A stretch of 64,000 nucleotides of DNA from Thermanaeromonas sp. (GCF_021890735.1 NZ_JAKKUR010000003.1:1-64000); one strand, 5' to 3'; counted from the first letter of the stretch, positions 54,226 to 63,579 are shown. Numbers and translations are program-made. The notes: generated by a model from the letters alone, not told the origin.

Positions 54226-55506
54226 CTGAAAGATTTATATAAAGATATTCGCTCAGCCCTGGCTGCGCCCTTGCGGCGCAAGGCCTTTTCTCCTTGGGTG
54301 ATCAATACTGTGAAGCATTTGGTTGCCCTTTCCTCCCGCGCTTTCCCCTGGCGGGCTACTTACCTTATGGTTCTTAAAGCTTTAGATCAGGTTGCGGAAG
54401 CGTACCTCCGTCGGCGGCCCGTAGTATGGCATAACGTCTTTTTTCCTACGGAAATACTTTACGGCCTGCGAGTTGTACCTTTTGCACCAGAGGCGGCTTC
54501 GGCCCTGGCAGTAGGGTTAGGCCTGGCTTCTGAAGCCCTTAACGCTGCGAGCGCTCATTGGGTGGCTACGGATATCTGCTCCTTCCACAGGTTGGCTGCT
54601 GGCCTTGACCTGGCAGGGTATTTTCCGACCCCTGATGCCGTGGTGTGTACTTCCCACCTCTGCGATATAGCCCCCCAGTCCCTGGCCTGGAGTGCGGACC
54701 GACACGGCAAGCCTTTTTATCTCCTGGATGTTCCCCAGAGGGCAAAAGCGGAGGATGCTACCTACGTAGCCCGGCAACTTAAATATATATTTTATTCCCT
54801 GGCCCGGGACCTGGGACTTTCCCCTGATATGGAGGCTTTAAAGGCGGCTATAGGAAGGTCTAATGAGGCAAGAAGGCTGCTTCTTGAAATTAATGCGGAC
54901 CGACAGAAGCTTCCGGCTGTCATACGCGGGGAAGAAGCCCACGGCTTCCTATATCTTATGTTAACCGGTTGGGGTGCTGATTTTACTGAAGAGGTATACC
55001 GGGAATTATTAGAAGAGCTTAAGACCCGGCGGCGGGAAAAGAAATGGGCCGCTTCCCGGGAAAAATTCCGCCTCTTGTGGTTGCACTTGCGGCCCTATTA
55101 TCCCACCGAAATTTTTAAAATCTTGGAGGAGGAAAGCGGGGCTATAGTCGTTTTCGAAGAGATGCACCATGTCTATTGGGAGGAGCTAGATTTAGACCGT
55201 CCCTTTTATAGTCTGGCCCTCAAGGTGCTGGGGCACCAGGGCTTAAGTTTTATGGAAAGGCGCATCCAGACGATTTTAGACATGGTGCGAGAGTTTAATG
55301 CCCAGGGGGTAATCCACTTCGCCCACTGGGGGTGCCGGCAGAGCACGGCGGGTATACGCTTGCTGCAGGAGGCCCTCCGGCGGGAAAATACGGCTTTTCT
55401 TAATCTTGATGGGGACTGTATAGACCGGGAAAAGTACGCTGGGGGTGGCGTTCGTACACGGCTAGAGGCCTTCTTGGAGCTTCTGGCCGCGAGTAGATTA
55501 CACTAG
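54226..55506 (+). CDS. 2-hydroxyacyl-CoA dehydratase family D-component, subunit 2
   Basis: A HgdA/HgdB-like protein. The first ATG/GTG/TTG in the frame is a TTG at 54271 with no ribosome binding site. A CTG at 54226 follows AGGTGGG by 6 bases and adds a plausible head (KDLYKDIRSALAAPLRR), so I choose it tentatively. Candidate cluster Cys are in VATDICSFHR, TSHLCDIAPQS and HWGCRQSTAGIRLL. The partner of the preceding subunit. Confidence 0.8.
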   Translation: MKDLYKDIRSALAAPLRRKAFSPWVINTVKHLVALSSRAFPWRATYLMVLKALDQVAEAYLRRRPVVWHNVFFPTEILYGLRVVPFAPEAASALAVGLGLASEALNAASAHWVATDICSFHRLAAGLDLAGYFPTPDAVVCTSHLCDIAPQSLAWSADRHGKPFYLLDVPQRAKAEDATYVARQLKYIFYSLARDLGLSPDMEALKAAIGRSNEARRLLLEINADRQKLPAVIRGEEAHGFLYLMLTGWGADFTEEVYRELLEELKTRRREKKWAASREKFRLLWLHLRPYYPTEIFKILEEESGAIVVFEEMHHVYWEELDLDRPFYSLALKVLGHQGLSFMERRIQTILDMVREFNAQGVIHFAHWGCRQSTAGIRLLQEALRRENTAFLNLDGDCIDREKYAGGGVRTRLEAFLELLAASRLH

Positions 55507-55525
55507 AAGAAAAAGGTGGGAGATT

Positions 55526-56299
55526 ATGTTAATTACGGCAGGATTGGATATAGGTTCCTTATCCACTAAGGCAGCCATTGTTGCAGAGGGGCAATTGTTA
55601 TCCTTTTGCATTTTACCTACGGGCCGGGGCGGTTCAGAAGTGGCGGAAAGGGCTTTAGAAGAAGCCCTAAACCGGGCAAATGTTAAGCGGAAGGAGCTAA
55701 AGGGCATTGTAGCTACAGGATACGGGCGTATAAGCATACCCTTCGCGGACCGGCGGGTTACGGAGATAACCTGTCATGCCCGCGGGGCGTGGCACCTGTT
55801 CCCTGAAGTGGCTACGGTTATAGATATAGGAGGTCAGGACAGCAAGGTGATCCGGGTGGGACCCGGGGGGAAGGTATTGGATTTTGAAATGAATGAGAAG
55901 TGCGCAGCAGGAACGGGGCGCTTCTTGGAAGTTATGGCCCGGGCCCTGGAGGTAGAGCTGGGAGAAATGGGGAAAATGGCAGTAAAGGCCCGCCGAGCAG
56001 CTCCCATAAGCAGTACATGCACGGTCTTTGCAGAATCAGAGGTGGTGTCCCTTCTAGCCGAGGGCAGGCCTTTGGAAGAGATACTTAAGGGTTTACATTA
56101 TGCCGTAGCCGAGAGGGTGGTGGCTATGGCCCAGCGGTTGGGTTGGGAGAGACCCGTAGTCATGAGCGGGGGAGTGGCCAAAAATATTGGGGTGGTAAAG
56201 AGCCTGGAAGAAAGGTTGGGCACTAGTTTGTATATCCCTGCGGAACCCCAGATATTGGGCGCGTTGGGTGCGGCTTTACTGGCAGCCGAAGAAAATTAG
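55526..56299 (+). CDS. hgdC: 2-hydroxyacyl-CoA dehydratase activase (ASKHA ATPase)
   Basis: A 257-residue ATP-driven electron donor to the dehydratase. It has the ASKHA phosphate motifs GLDIGSLSTKAAIV and VIDIGGQDSKVI. The bridging [4Fe-4S] Cys residues are in NEKCAAGTGRFLE and SSTCTVFAESEV. Length is normal. ATG after AAGGTGGGAG. Together with the two upstream genes it forms a complete activase-dehydratase set. Confidence 0.92.
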   Translation: MLITAGLDIGSLSTKAAIVAEGQLLSFCILPTGRGGSEVAERALEEALNRANVKRKELKGIVATGYGRISIPFADRRVTEITCHARGAWHLFPEVATVIDIGGQDSKVIRVGPGGKVLDFEMNEKCAAGTGRFLEVMARALEVELGEMGKMAVKARRAAPISSTCTVFAESEVVSLLAEGRPLEEILKGLHYAVAERVVAMAQRLGWERPVVMSGGVAKNIGVVKSLEERLGTSLYIPAEPQILGALGAALLAAEEN

Positions 56300-56392
56300 A
56301 AGGTAGCTAAACTTAAAAGCCTTTAGCAGGATTTCCTTAAGATTTGTGGAATATGTTTGCGTATTACTTTTAGGATGGGAGGACGGCAGTAA

Positions 56393-57379
56393 ATGAAAAT
56401 CCTTATTTTAGTCCTTTATTTTACCGTGATGCTAGCCATAGGTTTGGCGAGCCATCGGCGTTCACGGGACATCAATGGCTTTTTCTTGGGTCACCGTAGC
56501 ATAGGACCCTGGATCTCCGCCTTTGCCTATAGCACTACTTGACCTAACTGGCTGGGGCTACTTTCGTTGGTTGTTTTAACAAGCTTGGGGCCTTGGGGGC
56601 TCCCTCAGATGGTCCAGAAATTTTATGCTATAAAGGATGAAAAAGCCATCCGTCCTGCTACTGTAGTATCTACCTTTTTTGCCCTAGTGATTGCTACAGG
56701 AGCCTACTTTACAGGTTCCTTTGGTCGTCTATTTTTCAACAATCAGATGCCCCTGCTAAATGGGAGGCCTAATCCTGATCTTATCATGCCTATGATTATT
56801 GAACGTTTTTTACCCCCTGGTATCGGAGTAGTAATACTGGTGTTAGTACTAGCAGCTTCTATGTCTACTTTATCTTCTCTCGTTTTGGTAAGCAGTTCCG
56901 CAGTGGCCATAGACCTTCTTCAGGGAGCCTGGCCTAAGATCTCTAAGCGGATTGTGCTTTTGTGCTTGCGCCTTCTTTGCGTTATATTTATAGGTCTATC
57001 AGTATATATAGCTTTAAAACCCACGATTATCTTGGTTCTTATGTCCCTTTCTTGGGGTACGGTGGCCGGTGGATTCCTGGCTCCTTATATTTATGGGCTA
57101 TATTGGCGTAGGACCACCAAAGCCGGGGCTTGGGCCGGGTTCCTTACCGGGGTAACCCTTTCTTTAAGTTTATCTTTCTACTACCGGTTGGATAGCAACG
57201 TAGTTCCAGCAATTGGGTGCTTGGCTATGCTTATTCCCCTGGCTGTGGTACCTGTGGTAAGCTTGTTCACCCCTGCTTTCTCTACTCAACACCTAAAACG
57301 TGTGTTCGGGGAGGAACGTTTTGAATTGTCAAGGGATTTACAGTATTGGCCGCGAGAAAGAGAACGAGTCATAGGATAA
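56393..57379 (+). pseudogene. Sodium:solute symporter, internally deleted with in-frame TGA
   Basis: The frame opens at ATG 56393, gives 49 residues matching the first helix of an SSS transporter (HRRSRDINGFFLGHRSIGPWISAFAYSTT), meets TGA at 56540-56542, and continues in the same frame to 57379. The segment after the TGA (LLSLVVLTSLGPWGLPQMVQKFYAIKDEKAI) belongs far downstream in the family, so about 170 residues (several helices) are missing. No SECIS hairpin with GGUCU-like loop follows the TGA. I read this as a pseudogene. The intact C-terminal part has six to seven helices. Confidence 0.75.
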
Positions 57380-57404
57380 AAGCATACTGGAGGTTGTAAT
57401 CTAG

Positions 57405-58724
57405 ATGGAAAAACAAGGAGAACATGTTATTTGGGACCCAGCTAACGAGTGTCGGCCGCGGAAAGAAATAGAGGCTTTACAATTAGAAAGGTTAAGGAAT
57501 ATTGTTGAGTATGTGTATGAGCGGGTTCCTTTTTATCGCCAGGCCCTCGATGAGCGTGGGATACGTCCCGGGGATATTAAAAGTCTTGAAGATGTCCGGC
57601 TTCTGCCTTTCACTACCAAGGAGGATTTTCGTAAAAACTACCCTTTCGGACTTTTTGCCGTGCCTTTGAAAGAAGTAGTTCGCCTCCACGCTTCTTCGGG
57701 TACCACAGGAAAACCTGTGGTGGTGGGCTATACTCGCCGGGATATGGAGATATGGACAGAAGTAGTAGCCCGTTTGGTAACGGCGGCCGGGGTTACTGCC
57801 GGGGATGTGGCCCAGGTGGTCTTTAGCTATGGCCTTTTTACAGGAGGATTTGGCCTGCATTATGGCCTTGAGCGGGTAGGTGCTACGGTGGTCCCGGCGG
57901 CCGCCGGAAATTCTAAACGGCATATTATGCTTATGCAAGATTTCGGGACCACAGTATTAGTAGGCACACCTTCATATGCCTTACATTTAGCCGAAGTGGC
58001 AGAGGAGATGGGGGTGGACCCCAGGAGCCTCCCTGTTAGGCTTGGGCTTTTCGGAGGAGAAGCTTCCAGCCGGGAGATGTTAAAGGAGATTGAGCGGCGT
58101 TGGGGTATGGTGGCTACGGACAATTACGGGCTCTCAGAGGTGATGGGTCCCGGGGTCTCCGGTGAGTGCCCGTATCAGAATGGCCAGCATATAGCTGAAG
58201 ATCATTTTCTCGTGGAGATTATAGATCCCGTCACAGGAGAGCCCTGCCCTCCAGGCGTGTACGGAGAAGTGGTTATAACTACCTTAACTAAAGAGGCCGT
58301 ACCAGTTCTCAGGTACCGTACGAGGGATATTTCCGCCCTTATCTATGAGCCCTGCCCCTGCGGCCGCACTACCGCTCGGCTGGCTAAGATAACGGGACGT
58401 ACAGACGATATGCTTATAATCCGCGGGGTAAATGTTTTTCCTTCCCAGGTAGAAAGCGTGCTTATGGAGATAGAGGAAGTATCCCCCCACTACCAGCTCG
58501 TTGTCTCACGACGGGGATACCTGGATGAACTGGAGGTACGGGTAGAAGTAAACGAGCGGTTTTTTACCGGTCGGTTTAGTGATTTAGAGGAGCTTGAAGA
58601 AAAGATAGCTGACCGCCTTAAAACGGTGCTACAGCTTAAAGCCCGTGTGCGCCTGGTAGAACCGCGTTCCATCGCCCGTAGTGAAGGTAAGGCCCAGCGG
58701 ATAATCGACCTAAGACCCAAGTAG
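57405..58724 (+). CDS. paaK: Phenylacetate-CoA ligase (AMP-forming)
   Basis: A 439-residue PaaK-type adenylate-forming enzyme. It shows the phosphate loop [33 protein letters not shown], and the hinge region [19 protein letters not shown]. It activates phenylacetate or other aryl acetates to CoA thioesters, or runs in reverse to make ATP. The placement just ahead of iorAB suggests metabolism of arylpyruvates. ATG after GGAGG. Confidence 0.93.
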   Translation: MEKQGEHVIWDPANECRPRKEIEALQLERLRNIVEYVYERVPFYRQALDERGIRPGDIKSLEDVRLLPFTTKEDFRKNYPFGLFAVPLKEVVRLHASSGTTGKPVVVGYTRRDMEIWTEVVARLVTAAGVTAGDVAQVVFSYGLFTGGFGLHYGLERVGATVVPAAAGNSKRHIMLMQDFGTTVLVGTPSYALHLAEVAEEMGVDPRSLPVRLGLFGGEASSREMLKEIERRWGMVATDNYGLSEVMGPGVSGECPYQNGQHIAEDHFLVEIIDPVTGEPCPPGVYGEVVITTLTKEAVPVLRYRTRDISALIYEPCPCGRTTARLAKITGRTDDMLIIRGVNVFPSQVESVLMEIEEVSPHYQLVVSRRGYLDELEVRVEVNERFFTGRFSDLEELEEKIADRLKTVLQLKARVRLVEPRSIARSEGKAQRIIDLRPK

Positions 58725-58837
58725 GCATAAGGCTTATTCTTGCCCTGCAGACGGCTCGGGAGGAATTGGCCTTTATCATGAAGAATTAACTGTCCTGTTA
58801 ATACAGGAACCTCTATAAGGAGTGAAGCTTTAGTACT

Positions 58838-60616
58838 ATGCGCGAAGTTATGTTAGGTAATCATGCGGTAGCCCGGGGAGCCTGGGAGGCCGGGGTGCGG
58901 GTAGCGGCTGCCTATCCAGGCACCCCGAGCACAGAAATTATCGAAGCTTTAGCTCAGTATCCGGATGTATATGCCGAGTGGTCGGTTAATGAAAAGGTGG
59001 CCTTGGAAGTGGCGGCCGGTGCGGCCATAGCCGGAGCGAGGGCCCTGGCGGCCATGAAGCATGTAGGTGTAAACGTTGCCTCGGACGCCCTCATGACCCT
59101 GGCTTATACGGGAATAAATGCCGGGCTGGTGTTAGTTTCTGCTGATGATCCCAACCTGTACAGTTCTCAAAACGAACAGGACAACCGGCTATACGCCCGG
59201 TTTGCTCAGATACCTTGCCTGGAGCCGGCCGACAGCCAAGAAGCCAAAGAAATGACCAAAGTGGCTTTTGCTTTAAGTGAAGCCTTTGACACTCCTGTGA
59301 TGCTCCGTTTAACCACGCGTATAGCCCATTCCCAAAGCTTAGTTGAACTAGGGGAACGAGAAGAGGTTCCCCTGAAACCTTATACTAAGGCGCCCTCGAA
59401 ATATGTGATGTTACCCGCCTTTGGCCGGGAACGACATAAGGTTGTGGAAGAGAGAAGGGCTAAACTTTCAGCGTACGCGGAGATCACCCCTTTAAATAGG
59501 GTGGAATGGGGGGATAGACGGGTAGGGGTTATTACGTCGGGAATTTCTTACCAATACGTAAAGGAGGCCCTTCCCGGTGTTTCTGTACTCAAATTGGGCT
59601 TAACCTATCCCTTGCCTAAGAACCTTATCCGGCAGTTTATAGCTGCGGTTGATGTCTGCTTTGTCGTGGAAGAGCTGGAACCCTTCTTGGAGGAGCAGAT
59701 TTCTTCCTGGGGATTGCCGGTGCGGGGGAAGGAGTTTTTGCCCCGCATCGGAGAGTTCGACCCCCGTGTGGTGGTCAAAGGTATAGGGCCTAAAGTGGCC
59801 GAGGTGAACCCCGCCCTATTAAACGAGAGTTTATTGCACGACAACTCTCCCTCCTTAAATATAACCCTGCCTGCACGTCCGCCGGTTATGTGCCCCGGGT
59901 GCCCTCACCGGGGAGTGTTTTATATCTTGCGCAAGTTAAAGCTTACTGTAGCGGGGGATATTGGATGCTATACTTTGGGAGCTTCCCCGCCCCTGAACGC
60001 CATGGATACGTGTATCTGCATGGGTGCTAGCATGGGTGTAGCTTTGGGAATGGAAAAAGCTAGGGGACAGGAATTTAGTCGCGGGTTGGTGGCCGTGATA
60101 GGGGATTCCACCTTTTTACATGCTGGGATGACGGGACTTCTGGATATAGTTTACAATCAGGGGACAACCACGGTTATCATTTTGGACAACGGTACTACGG
60201 CCATGACCGGGCACCAGGATCACCCCGGTACAGGATACACTGCTTCCCGCGCGCTGACGACCAAGATTGATCTGGAACAGGTGGTAAGGGGTCTCGGTAT
60301 AAGGCGGGTACAGGTTGTCGATCCTTATGATCTCACCCGTGCCCAAGAAGTTATAAGTGCCGAAGTGGCTACGCCGGAACCTTCGGTTATTATCGCGCGG
60401 CGCCTTTGCGCCCTGCTGGCTAAGGGAACAGGTAAATATAGGGTGGTAGGTATGTATTGTCGTTCTTGCCAGTGTTGCTTAGACCTAGGCTGCCCTGCCC
60501 TTACCTTTAACGGCGAAGAGGCGGTAATTGACGAAATACAGTGTACGGGTTGCGGATTGTGCGCCCAGATTTGCCCGGCAGGAGCCATTGAAAAGGTGGT
60601 TGGGGAAAATGCATGA
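58838..60616 (+). CDS. iorA: Indolepyruvate ferredoxin oxidoreductase alpha subunit
   Basis: A 592-residue ThDP and Fe-S subunit. It has AAYPGTPSTEIIEAL, the ThDP motif GDSTFLHAGMTGLLDIVYNQGTTTVIILDN and a C-terminal ferredoxin-like domain (CRSCQCC...CPALTF, IQCTGCGLCAQICPAGAI). The enzyme oxidatively decarboxylates arylpyruvates from Trp, Phe and Tyr to aryl-acetyl-CoA, reducing ferredoxin. ATG after AAGGAGTG. A TCCTGT-TAAT-ACAGGA inverted repeat lies about 30 bases upstream. Confidence 0.94.
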   Translation: MREVMLGNHAVARGAWEAGVRVAAAYPGTPSTEIIEALAQYPDVYAEWSVNEKVALEVAAGAAIAGARALAAMKHVGVNVASDALMTLAYTGINAGLVLVSADDPNLYSSQNEQDNRLYARFAQIPCLEPADSQEAKEMTKVAFALSEAFDTPVMLRLTTRIAHSQSLVELGEREEVPLKPYTKAPSKYVMLPAFGRERHKVVEERRAKLSAYAEITPLNRVEWGDRRVGVITSGISYQYVKEALPGVSVLKLGLTYPLPKNLIRQFIAAVDVCFVVEELEPFLEEQISSWGLPVRGKEFLPRIGEFDPRVVVKGIGPKVAEVNPALLNESLLHDNSPSLNITLPARPPVMCPGCPHRGVFYILRKLKLTVAGDIGCYTLGASPPLNAMDTCICMGASMGVALGMEKARGQEFSRGLVAVIGDSTFLHAGMTGLLDIVYNQGTTTVIILDNGTTAMTGHQDHPGTGYTASRALTTKIDLEQVVRGLGIRRVQVVDPYDLTRAQEVISAEVATPEPSVIIARRLCALLAKGTGKYRVVGMYCRSCQCCLDLGCPALTFNGEEAVIDEIQCTGCGLCAQICPAGAIEKVVGENA

Positions 60617-61193
60617 CCAGGTCATAAGTATCCTTTTAACTGGTGTAGGTGGACAAGGGACGGTTTTAGCAGGGCGTATACTCTCCCGGGCAGCAGCAAG
60701 TCTGGGTTGGGATGTTAAAGTAGCCGACTTGCATGGGATGGCCCAACGGGGGGGTAGCGTAATAACCCATGTCCGCTTTGGCACTAAAGTTTATTCCCCG
60801 GTGATTACACAAGGTACGGCCGATTATTTAGTGGCCTTCGAGAAATTGGAAGCCTGTCGCTGCTTGCCCTTCCTTAAAGGTGAAGGGGTGCTGATCGTTA
60901 ACGACCAGGAGATACCGCCGCTTCCGGTTTTGACGGGTGCTTCAAGCTATCCCGAAGGGCTTCTGGAAATGTTGAGAGCCCGCGTAAAAAAAGTGGCCAT
61001 CGTAGATGCCTTAAAGAAAGCAAAGGAGGCAGGGAGCGCCAAAGCGGTAAATATGGTCCTTTTAGGTGTTCTGGCCCGGCATTTATCCATACCCCGTGAG
61101 TGCTGGGAGGAAGCTATTAGTACTTCTGTGAAATCTGAGTTCCGGGAGATTAACCTTAAAGCCTTTACATTGGGGTGGGAATCCATAACTTAA
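60609..61193 (+). CDS. iorB: Indolepyruvate ferredoxin oxidoreductase beta subunit
   Basis: A 194-residue subunit. The frame is open from 60528, but the family starts at ATG 60609 (MHDQVISILLTGVGGQGTVLAGRILSRAA), preceded by GGTTGGGGAA and overlapping the iorA stop by 8 bases. DLHGMAQRGGSVITHVRFG is the conserved motif. It is coupled to iorA. The 216-base region after it has no gene. Confidence 0.93.
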   Translation: MHDQVISILLTGVGGQGTVLAGRILSRAAASLGWDVKVADLHGMAQRGGSVITHVRFGTKVYSPVITQGTADYLVAFEKLEACRCLPFLKGEGVLIVNDQEIPPLPVLTGASSYPEGLLEMLRARVKKVAIVDALKKAKEAGSAKAVNMVLLGVLARHLSIPRECWEEAISTSVKSEFREINLKAFTLGWESIT

Positions 61194-61341
61194 ACCCTTC
61201 TTTTAGCTTCTTTTTCAGTCCGCTTACACTATGACAATATCACAGTCCGGTAACAAAAGCCCAAAAGGGTTTAGTCGGTCGCTTCCAAGCTCAAGCAGGC
61301 CTGCTCTGTAAAAAGTGGGGATAACTCAGTCCAAAAGGGTG

Positions 61342-61392
61342 TTGACAGCTTGGGTATAGCATGCTACACTTAGCTATAGGAAAACGTTTTCC
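61342..61392 (+). promoter_or_regulatory. Promoter and palindromic LacI-type operator
   Basis: TTGACA (61342-61347), a 17-base spacer and TACACT (61365-61370). A perfect 14-base palindrome GGAAAACGTTTTCC (61379-61392) sits at the transcription start, 18 bases before the regulator's ATG. The central CG and the A/T arms are typical of LacI-family operators and imply autorepression. Confidence 0.8.
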
Positions 61393-61409
61393 GTCAGAGG
61401 AGCGGAGTA

Positions 61410-62399
61410 ATGGTAACCATAAAAGATGTTGCTCGACGGGCTGGAGTCTCCGTAACTACCGTATCACGCGTACTGAATAACAGTCCCCACCCTATAAGCC
61501 CGGAGACAAGAAGAAAGGTTCTTGAAGCAGTAGCGGAGCTTGGTTTTTGCCCCAACGCTGCGGCCCGCAGCCTTCAGCTTAACGAGACGCGAATGATAGG
61601 ACTCATGCTACCCGATGTAGCTAACCCGTACTATTCAGGTATTGTACGGGGGATCGAAGATGTGGCCCACCAGGAAGGTTATACCGTCATCCTCTGCAAT
61701 ACCGACCGCTCCCGCGAAAGAACCCTCAAGTATCTTCGTGTATTGCGGGAAAAGAGGGTAGATGGGGTAATCTTTATGGGCGGGGGTGTGGTGGAAGACG
61801 CTAGGGAGGACCACTTTTTTCAGAAAGAGGATATCCCTACCGTAGTGATAGGACGCCATTTCGGATTCTTCCCTTCTGTGCAAATCGATAATGCTGATGC
61901 GGCAAGACGAGCAGTTATACATTTGCTTGAACGAGGACACAGGGATATTGCTTGCATCGCCGGTCCCTCTTCGTCTACCACTTCGCGGGACCGCCTGGCT
62001 GGATACAGGCAGGCCTTAGAGGAAAAGGGGCTGAAATACGAACCTTCCCGCATAGTCCATGCTGACTTTACTCCCCACGGAGGATACGAGGCCGTGCGGA
62101 AGTTATTAGAACACAAGCCGTGGCCTACGGCTCTTCTGGCGCATAATGATCTCATGGCTGTAGGTGCAATAAAGGCTCTGGCGGATGAAGGCTTATCAGT
62201 ACCGCGGGATATGGCCGTAGTGGGTTTTGACGATATTCCCTTGGCTTCTTACGTTTTGCCTCGGTTGACTACGGTTAGGGTTCCCGTATACGAGCTTGGT
62301 GCTACAGCTATGCGCCTTTTGAGGGATTTGCTGGGGGGTAGAACGGTCCCGCAAGTGACTTTGTTACCAGTGGAGCTGATTATCCGCGAGTCAGCCTGA
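61410..62399 (+). CDS. LacI family transcriptional regulator
   Basis: A 329-residue regulator. The N-terminal HTH (VTIKDVARRAGVSVTTVSRVLNN) and hinge helix (NAAARSLQLNETRMIGLMLP) precede a periplasmic-binding-like sensor domain with GVIFMGGGVV and VAVVGFDDIPLASY-like segments (MAVVGFDDIPLASYVLPRLTTVRVP). ATG after AGAGGAGCGGAG. The neighbouring creatininase and aldolase genes may be its targets, but I see no copy of its operator before them. Confidence 0.93.
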   Translation: MVTIKDVARRAGVSVTTVSRVLNNSPHPISPETRRKVLEAVAELGFCPNAAARSLQLNETRMIGLMLPDVANPYYSGIVRGIEDVAHQEGYTVILCNTDRSRERTLKYLRVLREKRVDGVIFMGGGVVEDAREDHFFQKEDIPTVVIGRHFGFFPSVQIDNADAARRAVIHLLERGHRDIACIAGPSSSTTSRDRLAGYRQALEEKGLKYEPSRIVHADFTPHGGYEAVRKLLEHKPWPTALLAHNDLMAVGAIKALADEGLSVPRDMAVVGFDDIPLASYVLPRLTTVRVPVYELGATAMRLLRDLLGGRTVPQVTLLPVELIIRESA

Positions 62400-62642
62400 A
62401 TCGTGGATAAGAACGTGGATAACAATAGAGCGGTATAGATAAATGGATAAATAGATCAAAATAGACATTATAACCATTTATTTCCTCCGATTAAGTAAAT
62501 TTAAGAAATTATCTCGGGTGAGCCAAAAAAGGGTAGCCGCGGCTATTCCCGTTAACTCAATATATGACTTAATTAATAGCCTAAACAACAAAAAATGTGA
62601 CCTAAAAATTTAAACCAAAATAATTCCTGGAGGTTTTAGGAG

Positions 62643-63494
62643 ATGGCCAAGAGACACAATTTACTAGAATGTTCTTATGTCGAGGCTCAGGAATGGTTTA
62701 AGGAAACCGATGTAGTTTTGGTCCCCGTAGGAAGCTGCGAAAAACACGGCGCCCATGTACCCTTAGGCACAGATAGTTTCACCACTATCTCCGTGACCGA
62801 GCGTGCAGCAAAAATAGCCAATGTTCCCTACACACCCCTCTTGCCCTTCGGATATTCTCCGCACCACATGGGCGAAGTCGGGGAAGGCTGCGGTACTATA
62901 ACCTTGTCTGCAGAGACCTTCCGCCGGGTCCTCTACGATATTGCCCGCAGCCTCATTTACCACGGCGCCAACAAAATTATTTACGTATCCCACCATGGCT
63001 CTAACACCAAACCCATCGATGAGTTGCTGCGCAAGATCCGTTACCAGACGGGGGCTTTTGTAGCCTGGTACAAGACGCCTACGGAAAGGGAATGTGAAGT
63101 AGTGAAGGGGATAATTGAAGGACCGCCCGAGGAGACGCCGGGCTGGCATGCTGGAGAAATGGAGACATCCCAAGTGATGGCCTATGATGAGACATTAGTG
63201 GATATGAGCCGGGCGGTCAGGGACATTGCCCACGCTCCCCGGTGGATGGGGCCGGAGTTCTCCAAGATAGACGGTACTGCTACCGTGAAATTCCGCGGTT
63301 CAGAGAACATAATTGTGCCTATGGAGCACCACGAGTATTCGGATAGCGCGACAATTGGTAACCCCTTCCGGGGGAGCAAGGAAAAAGGATTAAAGCTTTT
63401 TGAAAAAGAGGCGGAACACTTGGCGGCCTTTATTAACGAAGTTAAGAAATTCCCCTTCCAGGTTAAGAACCGTGACTTCCCTGAAAGGGCCTAG
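62643..63494 (+). CDS. Creatininase family amidohydrolase
   Basis: A 283-residue metal hydrolase. The metal and catalytic motifs are VPVGSCEKHGAHVPLGTDS (Glu, His, Asp), VSHHGSN and WHAGEMETS. Family members open cyclic amides such as creatinine or act on small lactams; the substrate here is unknown. ATG after AGGAGATGG-type site (TGGAGGTTTTAGG). The 243-base gap upstream is AT-rich and holds no element I can name apart from a short repeated CGTGGATAA. Confidence 0.9.
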   Translation: MAKRHNLLECSYVEAQEWFKETDVVLVPVGSCEKHGAHVPLGTDSFTTISVTERAAKIANVPYTPLLPFGYSPHHMGEVGEGCGTITLSAETFRRVLYDIARSLIYHGANKIIYVSHHGSNTKPIDELLRKIRYQTGAFVAWYKTPTERECEVVKGIIEGPPEETPGWHAGEMETSQVMAYDETLVDMSRAVRDIAHAPRWMGPEFSKIDGTATVKFRGSENIIVPMEHHEYSDSATIGNPFRGSKEKGLKLFEKEAEHLAAFINEVKKFPFQVKNRDFPERA

Positions 63495-63510
63495 ACTATG
63501 GGCGGGTATT

Positions 63511-63545
63511 CCCGGGGCGTAACCCTAAAGCGGCTGCGCCCCGGG
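63511..63545 (+). other. GC-rich intercistronic hairpin
   Basis: CCCGGGGCG (63511-63519) pairs perfectly with CGCCCCGGG (63537-63545) around a 17-base loop. No T-run follows, so it may be an mRNA processing or stabilising element between the creatininase and aldolase genes rather than a terminator. Confidence 0.5.
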
Positions 63546-63579
63546 GACAGCTTCCCGCCGCAAAGAGAGGTGCAAAGAG

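Noticed and set aside
56540..56542. In-frame TGA in the symporter gene as a selenocysteine codon
   Set aside because: No SECIS-like hairpin with a G/U-containing loop follows, and about 170 family residues are missing at the same point, so deletion and decay is simpler.
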